41,265 nt of DNA, taken from positions 1-41,265 of the forward strand of contig DYPS01000013.1 of assembly GCA_020719775.1 (NCBI GenBank), given 5' to 3'. Position 1 is the first letter of the stretch, and the number at the start of each line of letters is the position of its first letter. The notes below the pieces were generated by a model. It made no database searches. It was not told the DNA's origin and saw nothing but the letters and a program-made list of their open reading frames with translations. Source of the DNA: Desulfosporosinus sp. Its GTDB lineage: Bacteria; Campylobacterota; Campylobacteria; Campylobacterales; Arcobacteraceae. Positions 25,515-35,230 of the stretch are shown here, one piece after another. The position numbers and the translations under genes were made by a program.

Positions 25515-25715
25515 TCAACCACCACCAACAAATTCTAAAAGTTCTAATTTATCATCATCTTTTACAATATAATTATCCCAATCTTCTTTTTTTACAATCT
25601 TCATATTGACGGCACTTGCCATTACTTTGTCTTCAATTTGAAGTTCTGAAATTATACTTTTAAGAGTTGTATTGTTATTAACCTCTTTTTCCTGCCCATT
25701 TACAATTATTTTCAT
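25515..25715 (-). CDS. thiS: Sulfur carrier protein ThiS
   Basis: ThiS is the ubiquitin-like sulfur carrier of thiazole (thiamine) synthesis. It is adenylated and thiocarboxylated at its C-terminal glycine. The 66 residues show the beta-grasp pattern (MKIIVNGQEKEV, then TTLKSIISELQI) and end FVGGG, the tail seen in many ThiS proteins. AAGGT lies at a proper distance from the ATG at 25715. No thiF, thiG or thiH is in this window, so it is an orphan here. It is the last gene on the minus strand before the structured patch. Confidence 0.85.
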   Translation of the reverse strand: MKIIVNGQEKEVNNNTTLKSIISELQIEDKVMASAVNMKIVKKEDWDNYIVKDDDKLELLEFVGGG

Positions 25716-25775
25716 ATTTTACCTTACATCACTTTTAAGTCTAAAATTATGATTTCTTTAAGAAATCAAATAGTT

Positions 25776-26306
25776 TTATTTTTTCATATATGCTTTGATA
25801 ATCTTTTGTTCTAGCTTAGGTTTGTCCCCATAAGTTGTTTCAAGATTTTCTATTTTTTGAACGACACTATAACTTGCTTTATTAGCGACATATCCAAATA
25901 TTGAATGTTTTCCGTTAAGCCATGGTGTTTGTGTTGTTGTTATAAAAAATTGGCTTCCATTTGTATTTTGACCTTTATTTGCCATAGCTAAAACACCCAC
26001 ACGATTAAACATCGCTTTTGGATGTAATTCATCAGCAAAATCTTTACCCCAAATTGATTCACCGCCAGCACCTGTTCCTGTTGGATCACCTGTTTGAATC
26101 ATAAAGTGTTTGATTACTCTATGAAAGATTATTCCATCATAATATTTATTATTGATTAGTTTTACGAAGTTTTCTACAGTTTTAGGAGCAAGGTCTTCCC
26201 TTAACTCTAATTCAATTGTTCCACTAGTTGTTTCAAAAACTGCTATTTGATTTGCTTGCGAAGTACTGAAAAATAATCCAAGTACGAGTATGATTTTTTT
26301 TAACAT
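25776..26306 (-). CDS. Exported cyclophilin-type peptidyl-prolyl isomerase
   Basis: The enzyme catalyses proline cis-trans isomerisation in protein folding. A signal peptide ([18 protein letters not shown], cleavage near residue 18) sends it to the periplasm. The cyclophilin core shows [22 protein letters not shown], with the catalytic Arg in [12 protein letters not shown], and NGSQFFITT. At 176 residues it is typical of bacterial PpiA. GGAGAG lies nine bases ahead of the ATG. It follows mreC by 55 bases, and it may help fold envelope proteins; that link is only by position. Confidence 0.92.
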   Translation of the reverse strand: MLKKIILVLGLFFSTSQANQIAVFETTSGTIELELREDLAPKTVENFVKLINNKYYDGIIFHRVIKHFMIQTGDPTGTGAGGESIWGKDFADELHPKAMFNRVGVLAMANKGQNTNGSQFFITTTQTPWLNGKHSIFGYVANKASYSVVQKIENLETTYGDKPKLEQKIIKAYMKK

Positions 26307-26361
26307 TTTCTCTCCGTTGTTATGTTTTTTGTATCTAATAGTAGCAGAAATTGTATATTAT

Positions 26362-27129
26362 TTACTTTTGCAATAGTATGTAGAAATATTTTTTGGAAGT
26401 TACAACAGCATAAGGTTTCACAATAGCCATTTTTGTATGTAAAAGAACCTTGGAATCTACAACTCTTCCTACTTTTACTCCATAGGGAAATATTTCATCC
26501 ATCCCGCTTGTTATAACTTCATCATTTACTCGTATATTATACCATTTTGGAATATGTTGAATAATGATATATCCATTCTCATCAGTCCCAGATGTAATTC
26601 CAGGAGCGCTAATATCTCCAATAAACACAGCATAATTTGATTTTTTATTTGTGTTAAGATAACCAATTGTTAGATTGTTATAAACTCGAACAATTCCAGC
26701 ACTAAAACCATTTGGTGTGAACAATGGATAGAGTCTTCCTTGAGGTAGATTTGCATCAAGGATAACTTTTGAAAAATCATTTAATTTAATGTAATTAAGT
26801 GCTTTTGTGTATATTGTTTGATTTGGAATCGGATCGAGATTCATGAGTTGCATCTCTTTTTTCAATTGATTGAGCTCGTTTTGCTTTTTTTCATATAGTA
26901 TTTTATAGTTTGTATTTTTGTCTTTTTTGGTAGTAAAGTCTTTAATTATTTCTACTTGATGAAAATGAGCATTTATATTGTCTCGAATAATAGTGAGTGT
27001 ATTAGAATAGTTTCCTCTTGCATTATTTGTTGTATCTAAAAATAAATTTGAAATTAGTTTATCAAAATTAAAGATATATCCTAGTAAAACTAGGATCATA
27101 AATCCTAGAAATGCTATTTTTTTATTCAT
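26362..27129 (-). CDS. mreC: Rod shape-determining protein MreC
   Basis: MreC is the periplasmic scaffold of the elongation complex, linking MreB to the peptidoglycan synthases. The 255 residues have one N-terminal membrane segment (about 4-22), a coiled-coil stretch (about 70-100) and a two-lobed beta domain. That domain has ILDANLPQGRLYPLFTPNGFSAGIVRV and VNDEVITSGMDEIFPYGVKVG, the latter a strong family signature. Its start overlaps the end of mreB by eight bases. No mreD follows, as in several Campylobacterota. Confidence 0.92.
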   Translation of the reverse strand: MNKKIAFLGFMILVLLGYIFNFDKLISNLFLDTTNNARGNYSNTLTIIRDNINAHFHQVEIIKDFTTKKDKNTNYKILYEKKQNELNQLKKEMQLMNLDPIPNQTIYTKALNYIKLNDFSKVILDANLPQGRLYPLFTPNGFSAGIVRVYNNLTIGYLNTNKKSNYAVFIGDISAPGITSGTDENGYIIIQHIPKWYNIRVNDEVITSGMDEIFPYGVKVGRVVDSKVLLHTKMAIVKPYAVVTSKKYFYILLQK

Positions 27130-28153
27130 TAGAGATTAATTTAAGCAACTTTTCCTCATCTAAAACTTTGCTTGTTCCATAAGCTACTGCTAAAAGAGGC
27201 TCATCTGAAACTCTTACAGGAAGTTTTACATCATTTGATAAATAAACATCAAATCCTCTAATAAGAGCACCACCACCTGTCAAGATAATACCATTATCTA
27301 CGATATCTCCAGCTAAATCAGGCGGCATATCCTCCAGAACTTGACGAATCGCTAATGCGATCTCTTTAAATGGTTCTTTCATAGCTTGCCTTACACCTTC
27401 ACTTGAAAGTTCAATAGTGGATAGTAGTCCTGAACTATCTCTACCTTTGACTTGAATTATTAAATCTTGTTCAAGTTTAACTGCTGTTCCTATTTGAAAT
27501 TTTATCTCTTCGGCCGTTCTTTCTCCGATGTAAAGGTTAAAATTTTGTCTTACATAGTCAATAATAGCTTTATCAAATCTATCACCCGCAACTTTAATAG
27601 ATTTACTAATCACAAGTCCACCAAGAGAAGTTACACCAATTTCAGTAGTTCCTCCACCAATATCAACAACAATATGTCCATTAGGGCTTGCAACTGGAAT
27701 ACCTGCACCAATGGCAGCAGCCATAGGCTCATCTACCAAAAATACTTCTCTAGCTCCAGCGCTAAGAGCCGATTCTCGTACTGCTTTTCTTTCCACTTGT
27801 GTAATACCATGTGGAATACAAATAATAATTCTTGGTCTTAAAAATGATTTGCGATTATGTGCTTTTTCTATAAAGTATCGAATCATTCGTTCAGTCATCT
27901 CAAAATCAGCAATTACTCCATCTTTCATTGGTCTTACAGCTTGAATATTCATAGGAGTTTTCCCGATCATCATTTTTGCTTCTTGTCCAACTGCTAAAAT
28001 TTTATCTCTACCAAATCTATCATGCTGAACAGCAACAACTGAAGGTTCATTAATAATGATTCCTTGACCTTTGATAGATACAATAGTATTTGCAGTACCT
28101 AAATCTATGGCTAGATCAGTTGAAAACATGCCGATAAGTTTATCAAATATCAT
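27122..28153 (-). CDS. mreB: Rod shape-determining protein MreB
   Basis: MreB is the bacterial actin that guides lateral wall synthesis. The 343 residues include phosphate-1 loop DLGTANTIVSIKGQG at about 16-30, EPSVVAV, VDEPMAAAIGAGIPV, and VVDIGGGTTEIGV (phosphate 2), plus GIILTGGGALIRG near the end. All actin-superfamily nucleotide motifs are intact. AAGGAT precedes the ATG at a longish 12-base spacing. The gene follows clpX by 27 bases and overlaps mreC. Confidence 0.97.
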   Translation of the reverse strand: MIFDKLIGMFSTDLAIDLGTANTIVSIKGQGIIINEPSVVAVQHDRFGRDKILAVGQEAKMMIGKTPMNIQAVRPMKDGVIADFEMTERMIRYFIEKAHNRKSFLRPRIIICIPHGITQVERKAVRESALSAGAREVFLVDEPMAAAIGAGIPVASPNGHIVVDIGGGTTEIGVTSLGGLVISKSIKVAGDRFDKAIIDYVRQNFNLYIGERTAEEIKFQIGTAVKLEQDLIIQVKGRDSSGLLSTIELSSEGVRQAMKEPFKEIALAIRQVLEDMPPDLAGDIVDNGIILTGGGALIRGFDVYLSNDVKLPVRVSDEPLLAVAYGTSKVLDEEKLLKLISNE

Positions 28154-28180
28154 TTTATTTTTTATCCTTTTTCTTTTAAA

Positions 28181-29410
28181 TTAAGCTATTTTTGGTTTTG
28201 CTGTTTTTTTAATAACATCTTGTGTTATTGTTACTGTTTTATTACTATATTCAGGAAGCTCATACATAACATCTAGCATGATATCTTCTAAAATTGAACG
28301 AAGACCTCTTGCACCAGTTTTTCTTTTAATTGCTTTTTGAGCAATCTCTTTTAGTGAATCTGGATCAAAGTCAAGATTTACATTATCCATAATAAATAAT
28401 TTTTTATATTGTTTTATTAAAGCATTTTTTGGTTCTGTTAAAATATGTATCATAGCCTCTTCGTCTATCTCGCTTAATGTAGTAATCATATGAAGTCTAC
28501 CAATAAGTTCAGGAATAAGCCCATATTTTACTAAATCATCAGCTTCAACCATCTCTAAAATAGCTTCTTGCTCTTTTTTTGTTTTTTTCTCTTGATTGAA
28601 TCCTAGGCAATTCCCACCATTTTTCTTCCCAATAATATCTGTAAGGCCATCAAATGCTCCACCACAAATGAATAAAACATTTGTAGTATCAAGCTGTACT
28701 GCATCACCACCTGGGTGTTTTCTTCCTCCCTTTGGCGGAACATTGACAATACTTCCTTCTATAATTTTAAGAAGTGCTTGTTGGACACCTTCACCACTAA
28801 CATCCCTTGTAATACTTCTATTTTCAGACATTCTTGCTATTTTATCTATTTCATCAATAAAGATAATCCCTCGTTCTGCTTTTTTAATATCACCATCTGC
28901 TGCTTGGATCAATCTTGTGACAACATTTTCAACATCATCACCTACATATCCAGCTTCAGTTAAGCTTGTAGCATCTGCAATAGCTAGCGGAACATCTAAA
29001 TATTTGGCAATAGTTTGTGCTAAAAGTGTTTTACCACTTCCTGTTGGCCCAATAAGAAGAACATTAGATTTTGATAACTCTGTATCGTCTGTATTGTTAT
29101 TATTAAATACTCTTTTATAATGGTTATAAACAGCTACACTTAAAACTTTTTTTGCTCTATTTTGACCTATTACATATTCATCTAGAATACTTTTTAATTC
29201 TTTTGGCTTAAGTGAAACATTTTTTGAAACAATAGTATGGGTAGTTGGAAATTTTTCAATTTTTTCATTATCATCTTCGTGTTCACAAATAATATCATAA
29301 GCACTTTTTGCACATATTTTACAAATATTTGCTTTATCTCCAGAGATTACAGGATTTTTGTCACTATCTGCTACCCCACAAAAATCGCATGTAGCTAATT
29401 CTTTATTCAT
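28181..29410 (-). CDS. clpX: ATP-dependent Clp protease ATP-binding subunit ClpX
   Basis: ClpX is the AAA+ unfoldase that feeds substrates to ClpP. The N-terminal zinc-binding domain has C8, C11, C30 and C33. The AAA+ module has the Walker [13 protein letters not shown], Walker [11 protein letters not shown] and [10 protein letters not shown] (sensor 2). [10 protein letters not shown] stretch occupies the place of the ClpP-docking IGF loop, so it probably couples to ClpP. Length is 409 residues. The start overlaps lpxA by eight bases. No clpP lies nearby; the clpX-mreB linkage follows the usual Campylobacterota order. Confidence 0.97.
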   Translation of the reverse strand: MNKELATCDFCGVADSDKNPVISGDKANICKICAKSAYDIICEHEDDNEKIEKFPTTHTIVSKNVSLKPKELKSILDEYVIGQNRAKKVLSVAVYNHYKRVFNNNNTDDTELSKSNVLLIGPTGSGKTLLAQTIAKYLDVPLAIADATSLTEAGYVGDDVENVVTRLIQAADGDIKKAERGIIFIDEIDKIARMSENRSITRDVSGEGVQQALLKIIEGSIVNVPPKGGRKHPGGDAVQLDTTNVLFICGGAFDGLTDIIGKKNGGNCLGFNQEKKTKKEQEAILEMVEADDLVKYGLIPELIGRLHMITTLSEIDEEAMIHILTEPKNALIKQYKKLFIMDNVNLDFDPDSLKEIAQKAIKRKTGARGLRSILEDIMLDVMYELPEYSNKTVTITQDVIKKTAKPKIA

Positions 29411-30200
29411 CTATTTTTTTCCTTGCTGTTATTGGAATGCCTCTTTTTGTCTCACTTACAAACTTTGCAAGCATAAGGACATATTTGTTTTGATTTGTTT
29501 CTAATAATTGTTTTGCAGCATCTTGCATAGCTATCGTTGAATCAAATAGTTTTTTGTATGCTCTTTTGATTTCATCAATATCATTTCTATCTTCCATTCT
29601 TCTTCTAAGACCATTAATATTAAGCCCTCTAAGTGTTGCACGATTCCCTTCAGTTACACAAAAAGGGGGAATATCTTGCACTACTATCGAACCACCACCA
29701 AGCATGGCAGAATATCCAATTTTACAAAATTGATGTACAGCTGAAAGCCCACCAACAACAGCAAAATCATCCACTTCAACATGGCCAGCCATGGTAGCAC
29801 AGTTTGCAAATATACAATTATTACCGATAATACAATCATGAGCAATATGAACGTATCCCATAAAAAGATTGTTATTTCCTATGATTGTTTTGCTTCCTCC
29901 ACCGATAGTTCCTGGATTGAAGAGTGTGAATTCTCGTATCTTGTTGTTATCACCGATGATAAGTTCTACATCTTCTCCATTAAATTTTAAATCTTGTGGA
30001 ATACTTCCTAAAACAGAATGGGAAAATATTTCATTGTTTTTTCCAATAGTTGTTTTCCCCTCTATTAAAGTGTGGCTACCAATAGTTGTGCCATCACCGA
30101 TTGTAACACCTTTTTTAAGGATACTATATGCACTAATTGTGATATTATCCCCTAAAATAACGCCATCTTCTATGATGGCAGTTTGATGAATAGTATTCAT
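29403..30200 (-). CDS. lpxA: UDP-N-acetylglucosamine acyltransferase LpxA
   Basis: LpxA attaches the first 3-hydroxyacyl chain to UDP-GlcNAc, starting lipid A synthesis. The 265 residues form a left-handed beta-helix of hexapeptide repeats such as VILGDN, TIGDGT and IIGNNC. The segment [15 protein letters not shown] carries the catalytic histidine. A helical C-terminus with [20 protein letters not shown]-like residues (V/I-T-E-G-N-R-A onward) follows, characteristic of the family. It sits six bases after fabZ and overlaps clpX, so lipid A and fatty-acid steps are coupled in one transcript. Confidence 0.96.
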   Translation of the reverse strand: MNTIHQTAIIEDGVILGDNITISAYSILKKGVTIGDGTTIGSHTLIEGKTTIGKNNEIFSHSVLGSIPQDLKFNGEDVELIIGDNNKIREFTLFNPGTIGGGSKTIIGNNNLFMGYVHIAHDCIIGNNCIFANCATMAGHVEVDDFAVVGGLSAVHQFCKIGYSAMLGGGSIVVQDIPPFCVTEGNRATLRGLNINGLRRRMEDRNDIDEIKRAYKKLFDSTIAMQDAAKQLLETNQNKYVLMLAKFVSETKRGIPITARKKIDE

Positions 30201-30206
30201 AACCGA

Positions 30207-30650
30207 CTACTTATCCATAATCATAGCTTTAAGTTCAGCTTCACTTACAAGCTTGTCGTCTACAAATGCTTTTCCATCAAGAACTATAAGATTTTTTCTT
30301 AATTTTAAAATCTCTATTCTATATTCAAGCTTATCACCCGGTTTTACTGGATGTCTAAACTTTGCATTGTCAATACTCATAAAATAGATAACTTTTTGCT
30401 CAATTTCTTCAGGTGTAAATCCAGCACTTTTAAGTGCTAAAATACCACCTGCTTGTGCCATTCCCTCAAGAATCATAACACCTGGATAGATTGGATGTCC
30501 TGGAAAATGACCTTGAAATGCAGGTTCACTAATAGAAACGTTTTTAAATGCAATTATATTTTTTCCTATCTCCATACTACTTACTCTATCAACAAGTAAA
30601 AATGGGTATCTATGTGGTAATATTTTTTGTATTTCTATAACATCTAACAT
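30207..30650 (-). CDS. fabZ: 3-hydroxyacyl-ACP dehydratase FabZ
   Basis: FabZ dehydrates 3-hydroxyacyl-ACP in fatty-acid elongation and competes with LpxA for the same substrate. The hot-dog fold is shown by LPHRYPFLLVDRV, the catalytic H48 in FQGHFPGHPIYPGVM, and E62 in LEGMAQAGG. At 147 residues it is standard. It is the first gene of the fabZ-lpxA-clpX-mreB-mreC run and has its own probable promoter just upstream. AAGGAAA precedes the ATG at a longish distance. Confidence 0.96.
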   Translation of the reverse strand: MLDVIEIQKILPHRYPFLLVDRVSSMEIGKNIIAFKNVSISEPAFQGHFPGHPIYPGVMILEGMAQAGGILALKSAGFTPEEIEQKVIYFMSIDNAKFRHPVKPGDKLEYRIEILKLRKNLIVLDGKAFVDDKLVSEAELKAMIMDK

Positions 30651-30693
30651 TTTGGGATTTCCTTAGTCTTTGTATTTTAATATATCGTCTTTT

Positions 30694-30702
30694 ATTTTAA
30701 CA
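30694..30702 (-). promoter_or_regulatory. fabZ operon promoter, extended -10
   Basis: On the minus strand TGTTAAAAT (30702 down to 30694) matches an extended -10 (TG, one base, TAAAAT). It predicts a start near 30687 with a leader of about 37 bases to fabZ. It lies in the 67-base gap after mqnE, so it would let the envelope genes be expressed apart from rho-murI-mqnE. Confidence 0.5.
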
Positions 30703-30717
30703 AAAAATTGTTTAAAC

Positions 30718-31773
30718 TTAAGCAATTTCATTATAAAGAGTATCTCTTTCGACTGGTTCAAACTCACTATTTTTAATAAGTTCAATAAATTCATTTTGTT
30801 TCATTCCATTGGCACTTTGTGCACCCGCAGCACTATTAATAGATTCTTTTTCAATTGTTCCATCAAGATCGTTTGCTCCAAATTCTTGAGCGACAAGTGC
30901 TAGCTTGATACTAGAAGTAACCCAATAAGCCTTAAGATTTGGAATATTGTCAAGAATTAATCGACTAATCGCAAAAGTTTTAAGAATTTCGTTTGCGGTT
31001 GGAAAATTTGTAACTTTAAGAAAATTATTTTCTTTTTGATAAACAAGTGGAATAAAAGCATTAAATCCATGTGTGATATCTTGAAGATTTCTTAGGCGAA
31101 TCATGTGATCAATTCTATGTGCTCTACTTTCTATATGTCCAAAAAGCATAGTTGCATTAGATTTTTTCCCTTTTTCATGCCAAAGTTTATGAATTTGTAA
31201 CCATTCATCAGATTTTACTTTTCCTCCGCATAATTTTTTTCGAATAGTTTCATCAAAAATCTCAGCACCACCACCTGGCATACTATCTACACCATAGGCT
31301 ATCATCATCTCTATTATCTCATTATAAGATTTATTATATTCAGTAGCTAAAAAGTTAATTTCAGCAGCTGTAAGTGCTTTTACATGAAGCTCAGGATATG
31401 CGAGTTTTATTTTTTGAAAAATTTCCAAATACCACTCCAAACCTGTATTTGGATTGTGAGCTGATACAATATGTACCTCTTTAATTCCATTTTGTACACT
31501 TTGTTTTACAGTATTTAAAATTTCATCATGTGTCATAGTATATTGATTTGGATTTTTTCTACTTGCACTATAGGCACAAAATTGACAAACATCTTTACAA
31601 ACATTGGTTGGATTGATATGCCTATTTACATTATAGTAGGTTTTTCTTCCAAACTTTTGTTCTCTTATTTTAGAGGCATATCTTCCTAAAGTGATAAGAT
31701 CCAAATCATAAAGTGCCACACCATCTTCAAAGTTTAGTCGTATATTGTTTTCTAATTTTTCTAGTAAAGTCAT
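30718..31773 (-). CDS. mqnE: Aminofutalosine synthase (radical SAM), menaquinone pathway
   Basis: MqnE joins the MqnA product to S-adenosylmethionine to make aminofutalosine in the futalosine route to menaquinone, which Campylobacterota use for anaerobic and microaerobic respiration. The radical-SAM cysteines are C59, C63 and C66 in NPTNVCKDVCQFCAY. Later motifs are KALTAAEINFLA, SMPGGGAEIF and a C-terminal GANDLDGTIEKE, which favours MqnE over MqnC. The 351-residue length fits. The gene is 12 bases after murI and ends the rho-murI-mqnE run. Confidence 0.92.
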   Translation of the reverse strand: MTLLEKLENNIRLNFEDGVALYDLDLITLGRYASKIREQKFGRKTYYNVNRHINPTNVCKDVCQFCAYSASRKNPNQYTMTHDEILNTVKQSVQNGIKEVHIVSAHNPNTGLEWYLEIFQKIKLAYPELHVKALTAAEINFLATEYNKSYNEIIEMMIAYGVDSMPGGGAEIFDETIRKKLCGGKVKSDEWLQIHKLWHEKGKKSNATMLFGHIESRAHRIDHMIRLRNLQDITHGFNAFIPLVYQKENNFLKVTNFPTANEILKTFAISRLILDNIPNLKAYWVTSSIKLALVAQEFGANDLDGTIEKESINSAAGAQSANGMKQNEFIELIKNSEFEPVERDTLYNEIA

Positions 31774-31785
31774 AGTATTTATACC

Positions 31786-32523
31786 TTATAAATTGAGCCA
31801 TTTTTTGGCTACATTTTTGAGATTATCTGGATTTGAAGAGGCAAAAAAAGATATTTTTGTCTCGTGAGTTGAAGTAAGATGATAAGTGTCTTTTAAAACT
31901 TTCACAATAGCATCGCCGCTATGAATTGTTTTGACACCATTTAAAAAGTTGCTTATTTCATTTTCAATTAATGGAAAATGGGTACAACCAAGGATCACAA
32001 CATCGGTTTTTTTCACATCTTTGAAGTAGATTTTCATCGCTTCTTCTAATAAATTTCCACTAAAAATTCCCTCTTCAACAATAGGGACAAAAAGGGGAGT
32101 TGGGATAGAGGTGATATTTTCATATCCAAGCTCTCGTAAATGATGGTCATACAAATTTGAATTTACAGTTGCACTTGTACCGATAACTAAAATTTCACTT
32201 TTTTTATCTTCGGTTGTATTTTTCAAAGCCATTACGCCAGAATCAATCACTCCAACAACAGGGATAGTGGTATTTTTTTGAAGTTCTTCGATGGCATAAG
32301 CACTCACACTATTACAAGCAACGATAAGCATATCAATATCAAAGTTTTTAAAAAACTCTAAAGCCTCTAAACTATAACTTATGATGGTATTTTTATCTTT
32401 TGGACCATAAGGTACTCTAGCTGTATCCCCATAATAAATAATCTCATCAAATAATTTCTCTTCCAAGATAGATTTTACTACCGTAAGTCCACCAATTCCA
32501 CTATCAAATACACCAACTTTCAT
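31786..32523 (-). CDS. murI: Glutamate racemase
   Basis: MurI makes D-glutamate for the peptidoglycan stem peptide. The 245 residues contain GVFDSGIGGLTVV at 3-15, YGDTARVPYG, the first catalytic cysteine in VACNSVSA (near residue 70) and the second in LGCTHFPL (near 179). It lies 17 bases downstream of rho and 12 upstream of mqnE. Both catalytic cysteines and neighbouring residues are intact, so it should be active. Confidence 0.96.
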   Translation of the reverse strand: MKVGVFDSGIGGLTVVKSILEEKLFDEIIYYGDTARVPYGPKDKNTIISYSLEALEFFKNFDIDMLIVACNSVSAYAIEELQKNTTIPVVGVIDSGVMALKNTTEDKKSEILVIGTSATVNSNLYDHHLRELGYENITSIPTPLFVPIVEEGIFSGNLLEEAMKIYFKDVKKTDVVILGCTHFPLIENEISNFLNGVKTIHSGDAIVKVLKDTYHLTSTHETKISFFASSNPDNLKNVAKKWLNL

Positions 32524-32540
32524 TTTAAATAACCAATTCT

Positions 32541-33923
32541 TTAGGCATTCATTGAAAGTAAAAACTCTATATTTGAGTTCGTTTTTTCCATTTTTGAGTA
32601 TAAGAATTTAAGTGATTCTACCTCATCCATCTCGGCCATAGCATTTCGTAATATCCAGATTTTTTGTAATTCTTCAGGATGCAATAAAAGCTCCTCTTTT
32701 CTTGTTCCAGATTTTACAACATTAAATGCTGGATAAACTCTTCTTTCACTTGCTTTTCTACTTAAAACAACTTCACTATTTCCAGTTCCTTTGAATTCTT
32801 CAAAGATAACTTCATCCATTTTAGATCCAGTATCAACTAAAGCAGTTGCGATGATAGTCAAACTTCCACCCTCTTCAATATTTCTAGCAGCTCCAAAAAA
32901 TCTTTTTGGTTTGTGTAAAGCATTCGCATCCACTCCACCACTAAGAACTTTTCCTGAACTAGGAGTTGTAGTATTATAAGCTCTTGCAAGTCTTGTGATA
33001 GAATCAAGTAAGATAACGACATCTTTTCCTCTTTCTACCATTCTTTTAGCTTTTTCGATGACAAGTTCCGCTACTTTTACATGGTTTTGGGCAGGAAGAT
33101 CAAACGTTGAGCTATAAACTTCTCCTTGTACACTTCTTTGCATATCTGTTACTTCTTCAGGTCTTTCATCAATAAGAAGTACGATAAGTGTAACATCTGG
33201 ATGATTCGCAGTTATTCCATGTGCTAATTCTTTAAGTAATTCAGTTTTTCCTGATTTTGGTTGAGCAACAATAAGACCTCTTTGCCCTTTACCCATAGGA
33301 GAGAACATATCTAAAATTCTCCCTGTCATTTTTGATTTACTGTATTCAAAAGTAAACTTTTCAGTTGAATAGAGTGGAGTAAGGTTGTCAAAAAGTGGTC
33401 TATTCTTTGCTTCATTTACAGGAAGATAATTAATGGCTTCTATTTTTAAAAGAGCATAGTATTTTTCACTTTCTTTACTTGGCGGTCGTACTTGTCCACT
33501 TACAATATCACCATTTCGTAAAGCAAATCTTTTTATTTGTGTAGCACTTACATAACTATCGTTTGAAGTATCACTAAAATTTCCATCTAAGGCTCGCAAG
33601 AAACCAAATCCACCTTCTTTGATATCCAAAATACCAGTAAATAAGACATATCCACCAGCTGTTGTTTGACTTGAAAGGATAGCGAATATCAAATCTTGTC
33701 TTTTGAGTTCTTGTGGATTTTCAATTTCCAAATCTTTTGCTATAAGAATAAGTTCATCTGTTGGTTTCCCTCGTAAATCATCAATATTTAATCCAGTTAC
33801 TGGAATATGAGTACGATTTTTAGTTTTTTGATTGTTATGTTTTGGTTGCTTTGGTTGTTTGATTTCAGAATTTTGTGGTTGTGTATCTGATTGTTCTGTT
33901 TGTTCTGATATTTCTTCTGTCAT
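32541..33923 (-). CDS. rho: Transcription termination factor Rho
   Basis: Rho is the RNA-dependent ATPase helicase that ends transcription at untranslated RNA. The 460 residues open with a Gln/Lys-rich tail of about 40 residues ([14 protein letters not shown] onward), then a Rho N-terminal helical domain ([15 protein letters not shown]) and a cold-shock RNA-binding domain with GFGFLRAL. The ATPase follows, with Walker [10 protein letters not shown], Walker [17 protein letters not shown] and [20 protein letters not shown]. The N-terminal tail replaces the larger inserts seen in other phyla. An extended -10 lies upstream. Confidence 0.97.
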   Translation of the reverse strand: MTEEISEQTEQSDTQPQNSEIKQPKQPKHNNQKTKNRTHIPVTGLNIDDLRGKPTDELILIAKDLEIENPQELKRQDLIFAILSSQTTAGGYVLFTGILDIKEGGFGFLRALDGNFSDTSNDSYVSATQIKRFALRNGDIVSGQVRPPSKESEKYYALLKIEAINYLPVNEAKNRPLFDNLTPLYSTEKFTFEYSKSKMTGRILDMFSPMGKGQRGLIVAQPKSGKTELLKELAHGITANHPDVTLIVLLIDERPEEVTDMQRSVQGEVYSSTFDLPAQNHVKVAELVIEKAKRMVERGKDVVILLDSITRLARAYNTTTPSSGKVLSGGVDANALHKPKRFFGAARNIEEGGSLTIIATALVDTGSKMDEVIFEEFKGTGNSEVVLSRKASERRVYPAFNVVKSGTRKEELLLHPEELQKIWILRNAMAEMDEVESLKFLYSKMEKTNSNIEFLLSMNA

Positions 33924-34095
33924 TGTTTAAATGTTGACCTTTTGTAAGTTTTTGATAATTTAGTAAATTGGAAGACACCAATGAGTACTTTTGTGAATTT
34001 ATTGTATCAAATAATCTTAAAATCTACTCTAAAATTAAAAAAAATCAGACAAGATAATAGATAATGTATCATATTGATATATGAAAAGGTTATTT
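33924..34095 (-). promoter_or_regulatory. rho upstream region with extended -10 (34001-34009)
   Basis: This 172-base gap lies between the hemW stop and the rho start, both on the minus strand. TGATACAAT (34009 down to 34001) is a good extended -10 that would give a rho leader of about 70 bases. Near hemW, ATGAAAA (34081-34087) and TTTTCAT (34093-34099) form a 7-bp hairpin over the hemW stop, without a T-run. A 27-codon plus-strand frame here (33981-34064) is judged spurious. Confidence 0.45.
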
Positions 34096-35151
34096 TCATT
34101 CTAAAAAGAGGGCTATCTCATCACTTATCAAGAAGTTATTATTAAAAAGTATTCCATCTTCTAGAGTAACTTTTTTTTCTTCAAGAAGAAGAGTTATTTT
34201 TTCTTTTTGCTTATCATTAAATAATGAAAGTGGAACACCAGCTAAACTTCTAAGCCCTAAAAAAATTCTTTCAAATTTGATATCTTCAGGATTTAAAATT
34301 TCTATATCCTCGTAGCTAAAAGGATTATCAATATATTCTTGCACATCTTTTTTTGGATAATATCGTTGACTACCGATACACCCAACAGCGCCAGCACCAA
34401 CCCCTAAATAATCCTCTTTTTCCCAGTAACCAAAATTGTGTTTACTTCTAGCTTTGATATTTTTACTAAAATTTGATATCTCATATTGAGTAAATCCAAA
34501 CTCAGCCAAAGAGGCAAAAATAAAACTAGCCATATCGATATTTTCAATTTTTACTTCAGGGCGATTAAAAAATTTTGTTCCCTCTTCTATGGTCAAGCCA
34601 TAAGCACTTATATGATTGATTGGTAAAGTTTTGATTATTTCCAAATCATCCTTTATTAATTTTTCTGTATCGATGGCGGTATCATAGATTATATCAAGAT
34701 TAATATTTCTAAATCCAGCTTGAGCAGCTAATTGAATACTATTAAGTGCCATTTCTTTATTGTGATTTCGTCCAAGAAATTTTAATTTTTGATCATTAAA
34801 ACTTTGTACGCCAAAACTTACACGATTAACTCCTAAAAATTTAAGATGTGTAAGCCATTCTAATGTAGTTGAATTTGGATTTGCTTCGATGGTTATTTCT
34901 GTATCTATATTTATAAAATTTTGTAAACTTAAAAAAATAGTGTCGTAAAGTTTCGCTTCGATACTACTTGGTGTTCCTCCGCCAATAAAAATAGATTTTA
35001 GGTGGTCATTCGTTTTTTTTAGTTCCTCTTGAAGTTGGTTATTCAAGGCTTTCATGTAATCGCTTTTAAGATGAAAAAGGTTTGTATAAGAATTAAATGA
35101 ACAATAAAAACATTTGCTATCGCAAAATGGTATATGAATGTATAAAAGCAA
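34096..35151 (-). CDS. hemW: Heme chaperone HemW (radical SAM)
   Basis: HemW binds heme and hands it to respiratory enzymes. It was long misannotated as coproporphyrinogen III oxidase. The radical-SAM site is C10, C14 and C17 in IPFCDSKCFYC, followed by FIGGGTPSSIE and a C-terminal HemN-like domain with YEISNFSKNIKARSKHN and YLGVGAGAVG. The 351 residues start at a TTG (35151) with AAGGAT at 35166-35161, spacing nine. The product then begins MLLYIHIPFC, as the family does. It is divergent from rppH. Confidence 0.92.
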   Translation of the reverse strand: MLLYIHIPFCDSKCFYCSFNSYTNLFHLKSDYMKALNNQLQEELKKTNDHLKSIFIGGGTPSSIEAKLYDTIFLSLQNFINIDTEITIEANPNSTTLEWLTHLKFLGVNRVSFGVQSFNDQKLKFLGRNHNKEMALNSIQLAAQAGFRNINLDIIYDTAIDTEKLIKDDLEIIKTLPINHISAYGLTIEEGTKFFNRPEVKIENIDMASFIFASLAEFGFTQYEISNFSKNIKARSKHNFGYWEKEDYLGVGAGAVGCIGSQRYYPKKDVQEYIDNPFSYEDIEILNPEDIKFERIFLGLRSLAGVPLSLFNDKQKEKITLLLEEKKVTLEDGILFNNNFLISDEIALFLE

Positions 35152-35167
35152 TTTGAAAGTATCCTTT

Positions 35168-35176
35168 TGTTATGAT
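35168..35176 (+). promoter_or_regulatory. rppH promoter, extended -10
   Basis: TGTTATGAT at 35168-35176 in the 79-base divergent gap fits an extended -10 (TG, one base, TATGAT). It predicts a start near 35183, leaving a leader of about 48 bases to rppH. The same bases read TATCAT on the minus strand, but a hemW transcript from it would start inside the hemW Shine-Dalgarno site, so I do not assign it to hemW. Confidence 0.45.
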
Positions 35177-35230
35177 AAGCCTATAAAGGCATTTTAAAAA
35201 TGTCCAATGATTATAAGGTAAAAAAATTAA

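Noticed and set aside
28596-29120. Long plus-strand frame antisense to clpX
   Set aside because: It mirrors the codon pattern of the conserved clpX gene and has no features of its own; similar shadows occur over infB and mreB.
33981-34064. 27-codon plus-strand frame with a GGAAG before its ATG, upstream of rho
   Set aside because: It overlaps the likely rho promoter on the other strand, has no recognisable sequence and is of a length expected by chance.
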